Shown here: positions 1 to 7,527 of the stretch, in pieces
Position numbering within the stretch: position 1 is the stretch's first letter
Layout of the letters: every line of letters begins with the position of its first letter
Assembly (NCBI GenBank): GCA_947588325.1
Contig: CANPYH010000035.1
Location: 1-12,360 of the forward strand
Source of the DNA: an uncultured Clostridia bacterium
GTDB lineage: Bacteria > Bacillota > Clostridia > Christensenellales > Pumilibacteraceae
Length of the DNA stretch: 12,360 bases
Direction: 5' to 3'
Notes under the pieces: model-generated
The model's input: the letters and a program-made list of their open reading frames with translations, nothing else
What the model was told of the DNA's origin: nothing
The model's database searches: none
Made by a program: the position numbers and the translations under genes

Positions 1-2025
1 CATGGTTATTCCCGCGCTCGGTCCGTCCTTGGGCGTCGCGCCTTCGGGAACGTGTATGTGTATGTCGCAGTCGGTAAACATGCGCGGGTCTATGCCGTAC
101 TCACCCGCACGCGCACGGACGAGGGACAGCGCCGTTTGCGCCGACTCCTTCATCACGTCGCCGAGGTTGCCCGTCAGCCGCACTTCGCCCTTGCCGCCGC
201 GAAGCACCGTCGCCTCCACTTCGAGAGTGGTGCCGCCGACATACGTCCAGGCAAGCCCCGTTACCGAGCCGACAGCGTCCTCTCCGCTTCCCGTCTCCTC
301 GCGGAATTTCTCCTTGCCGAGATATTTGATTACGTTCTTTTCGGTTATGTTGTATTTGCGGGACTTCGAGCCTTCCGCAATTCTGACGGCTATTTTGCGA
401 ATAACCGAGCCTATTTCCCGCTCGAGGTTGCGCACTCCGCTCTCTCGTGTATAGCTCTGTATGATGCGAAGAATTGCCTCGTCGGTAAAGGAGACGGCGG
501 AGGGCTTTACCCCGTTCGCCTCGCACTGCTTGGCAATGAGATAACGCCTAGCTATCTGCAATTTCTCGTTATAAGTATACCCCGATATCTCGATTACTTC
601 CAGCCTGTCGAGCAAGGGCGGATCGATGGTATCCACCGAGTTAGCCGTCGTTATAAACATAACGTGCGAAAGGTCGTAGGGCAGCTCGAGGAAGTGGTCT
701 TTGAAGTGGTCGTTCTGGTTGTTGTCCAGCACTTCGAGGAGCGCGCTCGATGGATCGCCGCGGAAGTCCGCCGACATCTTATCTATCTCGTCGAGCAGGA
801 ACACGGGGTCGATTACCCCTGCGTCCCGCATACCCGCGATTATTCTGCCCGGAAGCGCGCCTATATAAGTCCGCCTGTGTCCCCTGATCTCCGCTTCGTC
901 GCGGACTCCGCCGAGCGACATGGTGACGAACTTACGCTTTGCCGCGCGGGCTATGGACTTGGCTATGGATGTTTTGCCCACGCCCGGAGGACCTACAAGG
1001 CAGAGCACGGGCGCTTTCATATCCTTTTTAAGCGCGTGCACGGCGAGAAATTCCACTATCCTCTCCTTGACCTTTTCCAGCCCGAAATGGTCGGCTTCGA
1101 GCACACTGCGGGCATACCTGATATCTATCTCCTCATTCGTCCTCTCCGTCCAGGGCAGGTCGTAGATGAGGTCGAGGAAGCCGCGCGACACCGCGCTTTC
1201 GGGAGAGGAGGGCGCCATCCTCGACAGCTTATCCAGCTCCTTTTCCACCTTCTCCCGAACGTAATCGGGCAGTTCCTTATCCTTGAACTTGTCGCGTTCG
1301 TCGTCCTCTTCACCCAGCTCGCCGTGAAGTATCTTTATCTGCTCGCGGACGTAATACTCGCGCTGGTTCTTGTCTATGCTCTTGCGGACCTTATCCTCAA
1401 TCTCCTTCTGATATCCCGCAATGTCGATACGGCGTTCTATGCGCACCATTATCTCGCGGTATTGCTCGCTTCGCCTCGGCAGGTCGAGAATGTACTGTTT
1501 ATCGCTCTCACTGCCGCAGAAGATTTGCGCCATCTCCCCCACAAACGCCTGCATATCGTCGTAATTGGGCTCTTGCGAGAACAGCCGAGGAATGAGCCGC
1601 ATAGCCTTTGCCGTTGCGTCTTTGACCGCCGCTTCCGCCGCAAGAAGGTATATTTCGTCGTCCTCCGCGCCGTAAGGTTTAAGCGTTACCTCGGCGGGCA
1701 CTTCCGAAAAGTATTCGTCTATCTGCATGCGCTCCACGCCCTGCGCGACGACGCTTAATCCGCCTCGTGAGTTCTTGACGAGCTGTTTAATTCGGGAAAG
1801 CGTCCCGACGCCCGAACCGCCGTTCAACGCGCCTTGGTATATGAAGAACACGTCACGGTTGGTCTCCACGGCTCGCATAAGTGCGCCTACCGCCTCTTTG
1901 GACGATATGCCGAAAGATGTGAGACGACAGGGGAAAACTACCGCGCTATCCGACTGCACGATTATGTACCTCGTTTTAGGCTCGGGTGGGAGCATTTCGT
2001 AACTTTCAATGATGTCTTCGTTCAT
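1..2025 (-). CDS. lon: ATP-dependent protease LonA, 3' end cut by window edge
   Basis: Cytosolic AAA+ serine protease that unfolds and degrades damaged and regulatory proteins. Translating the minus strand from ATG 2025 gives 675 open codons running off the left edge, so this gene is partial. Visible in order: the N-terminal substrate-binding domain; Walker A GPPGVGKT at residues 345-352; Walker B VFLLDEID with D412 and E413; and the protease domain with PKDGPSAG, whose catalytic serine is residue 670. The partner lysine lies beyond the window. Spacing matches the LonA family (E. coli catalytic Ser679). The start is uncertain: M1 has no Shine-Dalgarno sequence and sits 9 bases after a TATAAT box. 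M11 (ATG 1995) has a weak GAAAG upstream and is an alternative. It follows clpX by 137 bp with a hairpin and its own promoter between them. A 568-codon antisense frame inside it is a composition artefact. Confidence 0.97.
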   Translation of the reverse strand, partial: MNEDIIESYEMLPPEPKTRYIIVQSDSAVVFPCRLTSFGISSKEAVGALMRAVETNRDVFFIYQGALNGGSGVGTLSRIKQLVKNSRGGLSVVAQGVERMQIDEYFSEVPAEVTLKPYGAEDDEIYLLAAEAAVKDATAKAMRLIPRLFSQEPNYDDMQAFVGEMAQIFCGSESDKQYILDLPRRSEQYREIMVRIERRIDIAGYQKEIEDKVRKSIDKNQREYYVREQIKILHGELGEEDDERDKFKDKELPDYVREKVEKELDKLSRMAPSSPESAVSRGFLDLIYDLPWTERTNEEIDIRYARSVLEADHFGLEKVKERIVEFLAVHALKKDMKAPVLCLVGPPGVGKTSIAKSIARAAKRKFVTMSLGGVRDEAEIRGHRRTYIGALPGRIIAGMRDAGVIDPVFLLDEIDKMSADFRGDPSSALLEVLDNNQNDHFKDHFLELPYDLSHVMFITTANSVDTIDPPLLDRLEVIEISGYTYNEKLQIARRYLIAKQCEANGVKPSAVSFTDEAILRIIQSYTRESGVRNLEREIGSVIRKIAVRIAEGSKSRKYNITEKNVIKYLGKEKFREETGSGEDAVGSVTGLAWTYVGGTTLEVEATVLRGGKGEVRLTGNLGDVMKESAQTALSLVRARAGEYGIDPRMFTDCDIHIHVPEGATPKDGPSAGITM

Positions 2026-2034
2026 GATAGGGGT

Positions 2035-2063
2035 ATTATAACATAGGTCGAAACAAATTGCAA
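2035..2063 (-). promoter_or_regulatory. Sigma-A promoter of lon, close to the first ATG
   Basis: On the minus strand a -35 TTGCAA (2063-2058) is followed by 17 bp and a perfect -10 TATAAT (2040-2035). The first lon ATG is only 9 bases beyond the -10, so a normal start point near 2028 would leave about 3 untranslated bases. This promoter would let lon be transcribed independently of the tig-clpP-clpX operon. Confidence 0.7.
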
Positions 2064-2107
2064 TAGGTAATTTCAGTCAATTTTGCGCCTTTGTACAAAA
2101 AATAGAC

Positions 2108-2138
2108 GCAAAGAAGCCCGAGTATATCGCTCGGGCCT
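2108..2138 (-). terminator. Hairpin after clpX, probable terminator
   Basis: GCCCGAG (2116-2122) pairs perfectly with CTCGGGC (2130-2136) across a 7-base loop. On the minus strand the stem is followed by TTCTTT and a little later by TATTTTTT, an interrupted T-tract. It lies 27 bases past the clpX stop, so it probably ends or weakens operon transcription before lon. Confidence 0.65.
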
Positions 2139-2162
2139 CTTCCTGTCTTTGTTATACGCGCG

Positions 2163-3422
2163 TTAAGCCGCCTCTCTCGTGATTATTGGTTCCCCTACGC
2201 CGTCTATAAACGCCTTGGTTATCCTTATCTTGGTAATGGATTTATCCGACGGGCTGGTGTACATAAGCCCCATCATGGCGTTTTCGATTATCGTCCGAAG
2301 TCCCCTCGCTCCCGTGTTCAGCTCTATCGCCTTATCCGCCACCGCTTCCATAGCGTCGCGGTCGAACTCGAGCTTGATGCCGTCGATTTCGAAGAGCGTC
2401 TCATACTGCCTTATAAGCGCGTCTTTCGGCTCGGTCAGTATGGAGACGAGCGCGGCGCGGTCGAGTGCGCGGAGGCTTACCGTCACGGGCACTCTGCCGA
2501 CGAACTCGGGGATAAGCCCGAACTTGATCAGATCCTGCGGCTGTATCTCCTTCAACACGTCGCCGATCTCCATTTCGTGCTTGCTCTTTACGTTCGCGCC
2601 AAAGCCCATGGAACTGCCGTCCTTGCGCTGTTCGATTATCTTCTCCAGCCCGACGAACGCTCCGCCGAAGATGAAGAGGATATTGGTCGTGTCTATCTGT
2701 ATGCACTCCTGCTGAGGGTGCTTTCTGCCCCCCTGCGGCGGCACGTTAGCCACGGTGCTCTCGATAATCTTGAGGAGCGCCTGCTGTACGCCCTCGCCCG
2801 ACACATCGCGGGTGATGGAAGTGTTCTCGCCTTTGCGCGCGATCTTGTCGATCTCGTCGATATACACGATACCGATCTGTGCCTTGTTTATGTCATAGTC
2901 GGCGTTCTGTATGAGTTTGAGGAGGATATTCTCCACGTCCTCGCCCACATATCCCGCTTCGGTGAGGGTAGTAGCGTCCGCTACCGCAAAGGGCACGTTG
3001 AGTATGCGGGAAAGCGTCTGCGCGAGCAGGGTTTTACCCGAACCCGTCGGACCGAGCATCAGGATATTGCTCTTTTTAAGCTCTATCTTGTCGCTCTCTT
3101 TCGTCTTTTTCTTCGTTTTCTCTGCGTTGTAGTTTATGCGCTTATAGTGGTTATACACCGCGACGGAGAGCGCCCTCTTGGCGTCGTCCTGCCCGACTAT
3201 ATACTCGTCGAGTCGGCGTTTTATCTCCATCGGAGTGGGAAGATCTACGAGTTGTTCCTCCTGTTCGGGCTTTTCCGCATCGCCCCCGTAGAGAATATCC
3301 ATGCAGATATCCACACAGTTGTTGCAAATACAACTCCCGCTCGAGGAGCTTATGAGCCGCCCTACCTCGTTTTCGGGTTTGCCGCAAAAATCACACCGTC
3401 TTATTTCTTTCTTTGTTACCAA
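2163..3422 (-). CDS. clpX: ClpX, ATP-dependent unfoldase subunit of ClpXP
   Basis: A 419-residue AAA+ hexameric unfoldase that recognises tagged substrates and threads them into ClpP. It has the N-terminal zinc-binding domain (C10, C13, C33, C36), Walker A GPTGSGKT (124-131), pore loop GYVG (157-160), Walker B IVYIDE (185-190), RKH loop (233-235) and sensor 2 GARGLR (371-376). The ClpP-contacting loop, IGF in the models I know, reads MGF at 272-274, a mild change. Length is normal for the family. The start is TTG (3422-3420): the zinc finger begins 10 residues in, and the next in-frame ATG (residue 41) would remove it. GAGAGG lies 5 bases upstream, inside the end of clpP. One base separates the clpP stop from this start, indicating coupled translation and matched production of the two subunits. 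Confidence 0.98.
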   Translation of the reverse strand: MVTKKEIRRCDFCGKPENEVGRLISSSSGSCICNNCVDICMDILYGGDAEKPEQEEQLVDLPTPMEIKRRLDEYIVGQDDAKRALSVAVYNHYKRINYNAEKTKKKTKESDKIELKKSNILMLGPTGSGKTLLAQTLSRILNVPFAVADATTLTEAGYVGEDVENILLKLIQNADYDINKAQIGIVYIDEIDKIARKGENTSITRDVSGEGVQQALLKIIESTVANVPPQGGRKHPQQECIQIDTTNILFIFGGAFVGLEKIIEQRKDGSSMGFGANVKSKHEMEIGDVLKEIQPQDLIKFGLIPEFVGRVPVTVSLRALDRAALVSILTEPKDALIRQYETLFEIDGIKLEFDRDAMEAVADKAIELNTGARGLRTIIENAMMGLMYTSPSDKSITKIRITKAFIDGVGEPIITREAA

Positions 3423-3433
3423 TTCAGCCTCTC
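3420..3433 (-). promoter_or_regulatory. Start-deciding RBS and TTG codon of clpX
   Basis: The minus strand reads GAGAGG, then CTGAA, then TTG. The Shine-Dalgarno sequence overlaps the last clpP codons, and the clpP TGA (3426-3424) is one base from the TTG. A ribosome ending on clpP is therefore in place to restart on clpX. Confidence 0.75.
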
Positions 3434-4020
3434 TTGTCGAATACTTTGTCTATTAAGCCGTATTCGAGCGCTTCCTGCGCGCTCATGTAGTTGTCGCGCT
3501 CTACGTCCTTTGCAACTTCCTCGTAAGTCTTTCCGCAATTCTGCGCGAGGATAGTCGTCATCTTGCGCTTAATCTTGTCTATGTGCGCCGCCTGTATCAT
3601 GATATCCGTTGCCTGACCCTGCGCGCCGCCGAGGGGCTGGTGTATCATTATCTCGCTGTTAGGTAGGCTTATACGCTTGCCCTTCGCCCCCGCGCTGAGC
3701 AGGAAGGCGCCCATCGAAGCCGCCATTCCCACGCATATCGTGGACACGTCGGGACGGATATAGTTCATGGTGTCGTATATTCCCATGCCCGCGGAAACCG
3801 AACCGCCGGGAGAGTTTATATACAGGCTTATATCCTTGTCGGGGTCCTTTGCTTCGAGGAATATGAGCTGCGCAATAACTATGTTCGCGCTTACGTCGTT
3901 CACCTCGCCGTTAAGGAATACTATGCGGTCCTCGAGCAAACGGGAATACAGGTCGTATGAACGCTCCCCTCTGTTCGTCTGCTCCACCACCATGGGTACA
4001 AGTTCGTCAAATACTTTCAT
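3424..4020 (-). CDS. clpP: ClpP, proteolytic subunit of Clp protease
   Basis: A 198-residue serine peptidase that forms the tetradecameric barrel which degrades chains delivered by ClpX (or ClpC/ClpA). The catalytic triad is complete: S102 in GMAASMGAF, H127 in MIHQPLGG and D176 in VERDNYM, with the spacing of E. coli ClpP. The N-terminus LVPMVVEQTNRGERSYD matches the axial-loop region of Firmicutes ClpP, with eight extra residues before it that may be a short propeptide. The start is fixed by AAGGAGGA six bases upstream. It lies 62 bp after tig with no terminator seen between, and is coupled to clpX. Confidence 0.98.
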   Translation of the reverse strand: MKVFDELVPMVVEQTNRGERSYDLYSRLLEDRIVFLNGEVNDVSANIVIAQLIFLEAKDPDKDISLYINSPGGSVSAGMGIYDTMNYIRPDVSTICVGMAASMGAFLLSAGAKGKRISLPNSEIMIHQPLGGAQGQATDIMIQAAHIDKIKRKMTTILAQNCGKTYEEVAKDVERDNYMSAQEALEYGLIDKVFDKRG

Positions 4021-4082
4021 CTTGTCCTCCTTCTTTCATCAGGCGCAACCCGCTCTGAAATTTATGCCCTGTCGGGCGGTTT

Positions 4083-5462
4083 TTATTCGCTTTTCTTTTT
4101 AGCCGTCGTTTTAGTTGCCGTTTTAGCCGTCGTTTTGGTCGTCTTTTTGGGCTTGGGCGCCTCTTCGGACTTGGGTTCCTCTTCGGCTTTCTCCGTCATT
4201 ACGGCGCTGTCAACCAGGAGCGCAAGGAGCTTATCCATAACGATCTTATCCTTGAGATAGGCAATCTCGCGCTCGTCGGGCTTACGCTTCTCGCCCTCTG
4301 CGGGAGCGGGCATACTATCCTCATACTCCTTCTCCGCCTCTTCGTCCGTCGCGGTTATACCCTCGCGCTGAATGATGGTTTCGAGGCAAAGACGGGTGAG
4401 CGCGCCGCGGCGTGCGTCGTCGTGGCGGTCCTTTCTCCACTGTTCGACGGTGGTGCCCATATACTTGAAGTAGTCCTCGAGCTTCATGCCCTGATAGTAC
4501 AGCCGCATTTCGAAATCGCGGAGCATATCGTCAAGGTAGGACTGAATGAGCACTTCGGGGATATCCGCCGAGGAAGCGTCCACTATCGCGTTTATCACGG
4601 CGTTTTCGTTGTCGCGCTTTGCCCTGTCGGCACTGCTCTTTATCATTCTGTCCTTTATGCTCTTTTTAAGGTCGGCGAGCGTCTCATACTCCGAAACATC
4701 CTTTGCCCACTCGTCGTCGGCTTCGGGAATTATGCGGGTGGACACGCTGTTGATCTTGCATGCGAACACCGCCTCTTTGCCCTTGAGCTCGTCTGCGTGA
4801 TAGTCCTCGGGGAACTTGACTACAACGTCCTTTTCCTCCCCCTTCTTAACCCCTATAAGCTGATCCTCGAATCCGGGGATAAACGTACCCGAGCCGAGAG
4901 TGAGGCTGTATTTTTCCGCCGTGCCGCCGTCGAACTTAACTCCGTCGACGCTGCCGCTGTAATCGAGATTGACTATGTCGCCGTTTTCAGCCGCTTCTTC
5001 GGTCTCTTCCTCGCGAGCGTTTCTGTTAAGCATGCTCTTAATCTCCGCCTCTACCTGCTCGTCGGTGACGGGGTATTCGGCTTTGGTTATTTTCACGCCC
5101 TTATACTCGCCGAGCTGAACTTCGGGCTTGACGGGGTATTTAAGCGTGAATGCAAGCGTCTTGCCGTCGAAAGAATCGATGGACGCGTCGGGGTGGTCGA
5201 TGGGCGTGTCGTCCTTTTCTTCGCCGAGGAACTGTTCCCAACCCTCGCGAATTATGATGTCCATTGCGTCGTCCACAAACACCGAGGGACCGTACATGGT
5301 CTCGATCATGTGTTTGGGCGCCTTGCCCTTGCGGAACCCCGGGACGTTATATTTGCCCTTCGTCTCTTGATATGCCTTCATCTGTGCGGCTTTCCACTCT
5401 TCTTCCGTCGCTTCGAACTTAACGCTGACTTCGCTCTTTTCCCGTGACTTCGTGTACTTCAT
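4083..5462 (-). CDS. tig: Trigger factor, ribosome-bound chaperone and prolyl isomerase
   Basis: A 459-residue chaperone that docks at the ribosomal exit tunnel and meets nascent chains first. The N-terminal ribosome-binding domain carries GFRKGKAP (FRK at 43-45). An FKBP-type prolyl isomerase domain spans about 161-245, with DYSGSVDGVKFDGG and FIPGFEDQLIG. The helical C-terminal chaperone arms follow. An unusual tail (about 423-459) is first glutamate-rich, then built almost only of K, T and A, encoded by DNA in which a 16-bp segment recurs 24 bp apart (4097-4112 and 4121-4136). The start has AAGGAG six bases upstream (5474-5469). First gene of the tig-clpP-clpX operon, with its own promoter in the region shared with rqcH. 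Confidence 0.97.
   Translation of the reverse strand: MKYTKSREKSEVSVKFEATEEEWKAAQMKAYQETKGKYNVPGFRKGKAPKHMIETMYGPSVFVDDAMDIIIREGWEQFLGEEKDDTPIDHPDASIDSFDGKTLAFTLKYPVKPEVQLGEYKGVKITKAEYPVTDEQVEAEIKSMLNRNAREEETEEAAENGDIVNLDYSGSVDGVKFDGGTAEKYSLTLGSGTFIPGFEDQLIGVKKGEEKDVVVKFPEDYHADELKGKEAVFACKINSVSTRIIPEADDEWAKDVSEYETLADLKKSIKDRMIKSSADRAKRDNENAVINAIVDASSADIPEVLIQSYLDDMLRDFEMRLYYQGMKLEDYFKYMGTTVEQWRKDRHDDARRGALTRLCLETIIQREGITATDEEAEKEYEDSMPAPAEGEKRKPDEREIAYLKDKIVMDKLLALLVDSAVMTEKAEEEPKSEEAPKPKKTTKTTAKTATKTTAKKKSE
4097..4136. repeat. Short tandem-like repeat in the tig tail
   Basis: The 16-mer TTTTAGCCGTCGTTTT occurs at 4097-4112 and again at 4121-4136, exactly 24 bp (eight codons) apart. It encodes the K/T/A-rich end of trigger factor and could expand or contract in frame. 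Confidence 0.8.
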
Positions 5463-5501
5463 TCTGTTCTCCTTGAGAATAACTTTTCTTTTTGCTTGAA
5501 T

Positions 5502-5530
5502 ATGTTATCACAAATGGAAAATTAAGTCAA
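5502..5530 (-). promoter_or_regulatory. Promoter of the tig-clpP-clpX operon
   Basis: The minus strand shows -35 TTGACT (5530-5525), a 17-bp spacer and -10 TAACAT (5507-5502) with TG one base upstream, an extended -10. The transcript would begin near 5495, giving a leader of about 33 bases that holds the AAGGAG site. Confidence 0.75.
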
Positions 5531-5542
5531 ATATAAGTCAAT
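5525..5542. promoter_or_regulatory. Direct repeat AGTCAAA/AGTCAAT over the tig -35, possible CtsR-like site
   Basis: AGTCAAA (5525-5531) and AGTCAAT (5536-5542) repeat with an 11-bp period, covering the tig -35. The CtsR repressor of clp genes in Firmicutes binds (A/G)GTCAAA heptads 3 bp apart; here the gap is 4 bp and the second heptad has one mismatch. Identity as a CtsR operator is therefore tentative. Confidence 0.3.
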
Positions 5543-5546
5543 TGAT

Positions 5547-5575
5547 TTTACTTTTTTTTCCTTGCATATTATAAT
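5547..5575 (+). promoter_or_regulatory. Promoter of rqcH
   Basis: The plus strand shows -35 TTTACT (5547-5552), a 17-bp spacer and a perfect -10 TATAAT (5570-5575). The start point would fall near 5582, leaving about 11 leader bases with a weak GGGGAT as the only Shine-Dalgarno-like sequence before ATG 5593. Its -35 lies 16 bp from that of tig. Confidence 0.65.
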
Positions 5576-5592
5576 GGTCTCGGGGATAAGAC

Positions 5593-7245
5593 ATGCCGGC
5601 TGACGCAGTTAATTACAATATCCTCGCCAAAGAGCTGAACGAGGCGCTTTCGGGGGGTAGAATAGACAAAATCGTCATGAGCGACAAGAGCACGCTTATG
5701 CTTCTTATCCGTGCGCGCGGAGAGAACCGCAACCTGCTCATTACCGCGGCAACCTCGCCGAGGTGCTATATCTCCGCCCGCCGCATAGCCTCGACCGACG
5801 TTCCCCTCTCATTCTGTCTCCACCTTCGCCGTCACATACTCGGCGGCATAATAGACAGCGTGGAGGCGCTCCCCTTCGAGCGCATACTCTTTTTCCGCAT
5901 AACCGCGCACGGCGATCTCGGCGACGAGATAAAGCGGGTTATGATAGTCGAGATTATGGGCAAATATTCCAACATCGTGCTGACGGACGGGGATATGAAG
6001 ATCACCGAGGCGCTCAAACACGTAGATATCGGGCAGGAGCGCCCCATACTCCCGGGGATTAAGTACGTCGTGCCCGAGGATAAGACGAGGTTCGACCCCA
6101 CCGACCCCGAGGCGGAAAACATACGCGCGTCGGTTCCTGCCGACGACCTGCCCTCCGTCATGGTTAAGAGACTGCGCGGGCTTGCGGCAAAGACGGCGGC
6201 CGAGATAGTGCACACCGCCGCCGATAGCGGCACTAACCTTGCGGAAGCGGCAACCGCTCTGCTCCGCCGCCCCCTCTCACCCGTCGTGTACTATGCGGGC
6301 GGAAAACCCACGGACTTCTCATTCACCGACTATGCCACTGTGAGCGGGGATCGTAAGAGCTTCCCCACACTGTCCGCGGCAATGGACGAGTATTACGGGA
6401 GCGTGGCGGAGGCGGACGAAAAGAGCGCGGCGGAGAGCTTTGTAAGACGGGCGATCGGCTCCGCGCTTAACCGACAGAAAAAGAAACTCGCCACCTTCGT
6501 ATCCGAATACGAAGCCGCAAGCGACTATGATAAAGAGCGGATCACGGGCGAACTTATCACGGCTAATATCCACAAAATCTCGCGCGGGGATACAAGCCTC
6601 GTCGCCGACGATTGGTATACGGGCGAACGCGTGGTAATTAAACTCACCGAGCCAACTCCGCAAGAGGACGCACAAAAGCACTTCAAGCGTTACCGCAAGA
6701 AAAAGCGCACCGTCGAAGTCGTATCTTCGCAGATAGAAGAGTGCAAGGCGGCTATCGACTACCTCGAAAGCGTCGAGACCTCCCTCTCCCTCGCCGTCAC
6801 CGCCGAGGACATCGAGGATATACGCGCCGAGCTGGAAGACGGCGGAGTTGTACTGCGGCAGAACGCCAAGAAAAAAACGGCGGTTAGCGAGCCGAGAAAA
6901 TACAACATCGACGGGTTCGACGTGCTTGTCGGAAAGAGCAACGTTCAGAACGACCGCATAACCAAGGAGGCGCGGGGCGAGGATATATGGCTCCACACAC
7001 AGGGCTTCCACGGCAGTCACGTCGTAATCAAGGCGAGAGGCAAGACCGTCCCCCACTCCGTCATCGTCAAAGCTGCCGAGATCGCCGCCTTCTTCTCCAA
7101 AGCAAGACTGTCGGAGAACGTCCCCGTCGACTATACCGAGGCAAAGAACGTGCATAAACAGCGCGGCGCGGCGCCGGGCAAAGTGGACTACTTCGGGGCT
7201 AAAACAGTGTACGTCCACCCCTCCGCACCCAGCGAAAGCAAGTAA
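5593..7245 (+). CDS. rqcH: RqcH, NFACT-family ribosome quality-control factor (FbpA-like)
   Basis: A 550-residue NFACT protein. Family members bind 50S subunits carrying stalled peptidyl-tRNA and, in B. subtilis, recruit tRNA-Ala to add a C-terminal alanine tail; older annotations call them fibronectin-binding proteins. The N-terminal domain has GGRIDKI (21-27) and EIMGKYSN (120-127). A central helical and coiled-coil part spans about 265-425 and includes the family motif around TPQEDAQKHFKRYRKKK (355-371). The C-terminal NFACT-R domain covers about 437-540 with DIWLH (464-468), GSHVVI and PVDYTEAKNV. The Asp-Arg pair I associate with tail synthesis appears as Glu96-Arg97 (in PFERILFF), if aligned correctly. 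The MPAD start fits the family's usual MPxD. Divergent from tig; a palindromic element follows its stop. Confidence 0.93.
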   Translation: MPADAVNYNILAKELNEALSGGRIDKIVMSDKSTLMLLIRARGENRNLLITAATSPRCYISARRIASTDVPLSFCLHLRRHILGGIIDSVEALPFERILFFRITAHGDLGDEIKRVMIVEIMGKYSNIVLTDGDMKITEALKHVDIGQERPILPGIKYVVPEDKTRFDPTDPEAENIRASVPADDLPSVMVKRLRGLAAKTAAEIVHTAADSGTNLAEAATALLRRPLSPVVYYAGGKPTDFSFTDYATVSGDRKSFPTLSAAMDEYYGSVAEADEKSAAESFVRRAIGSALNRQKKKLATFVSEYEAASDYDKERITGELITANIHKISRGDTSLVADDWYTGERVVIKLTEPTPQEDAQKHFKRYRKKKRTVEVVSSQIEECKAAIDYLESVETSLSLAVTAEDIEDIRAELEDGGVVLRQNAKKKTAVSEPRKYNIDGFDVLVGKSNVQNDRITKEARGEDIWLHTQGFHGSHVVIKARGKTVPHSVIVKAAEIAAFFSKARLSENVPVDYTEAKNVHKQRGAAPGKVDYFGAKTVYVHPSAPSESK

Positions 7246-7264
7246 GGGTTTTTGATTTTAAGCG

Positions 7265-7325
7265 TTGTTAAATTCATATAATAATCTCCGCAGCAATATG
7301 CTCTTCTCTTATATGAACTTAACAA
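7265..7325. repeat. 17-bp inverted repeat at the left of copy 1
   Basis: TTGTTAAATTCATATAA (7265-7281) is complementary to 7309-7325 with one mismatch, across a 27-base spacer. The right arm runs into the core terminal repeat, so this looks like a reversed duplicate of the element's edge. I do not see it in copy 2. Confidence 0.75.
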
Positions 7326-7527
7326 TCCCCTCAGTCTGCCTTACGGCAGACAGCCCCCACCTCGACTTCGGGCGGCCACACGGGACAGTCGCTTCCTAAA
7401 CAAGAAACAACATCTCTCGTAATGATACAAGTTAAGTAACTTTTCCCCAGAACAGTCGGGGACGAACTGTGGCCGCCCGAAGTCGAGGGGGCTGTCACGC
7501 TGAAAGCGTGACTGAGGGGATTGTCAA
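7319..7527 (-). repeat. Core palindrome of copy 1
   Basis: The ends are TTAACAATCCCCTCAG (7319-7334) and CTGAGGGGATTGTCAA (7512-7527). Inside each end is a small perfect hairpin: TCTGCCTTACGGCAGA (7335-7350) and TCACGCTGAAAGCGTGA (7495-7511). Inside these are long arms, 7351-7377 and 7471-7494, complementary except for a 3-base insertion in the left arm. About 90 bases lie between the arms. Confidence 0.9.

Noticed and set aside
52..1758. A 568-codon plus-strand open frame
   Set aside because: It is antisense to lon, whose own frame encodes unmistakable AAA+ and protease motifs. The antisense protein shows no family features and reflects third-codon GC bias.
2577..3554. A 325-codon plus-strand open frame
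   Set aside because: It overlaps clpX and the end of clpP in antisense and has no recognisable domain.
4021..4082. A terminator between tig and clpP
   Set aside because: Only a short GCCC/GGGC stem with no following T-tract is present, so operon readthrough is more likely.
4422..5447. A 341-codon plus-strand open frame
   Set aside because: Antisense shadow of trigger factor, with no domain or ribosome binding site supporting it.
6319..7218. A 299-codon minus-strand open frame
   Set aside because: Antisense shadow of rqcH, which has clear NFACT motifs.
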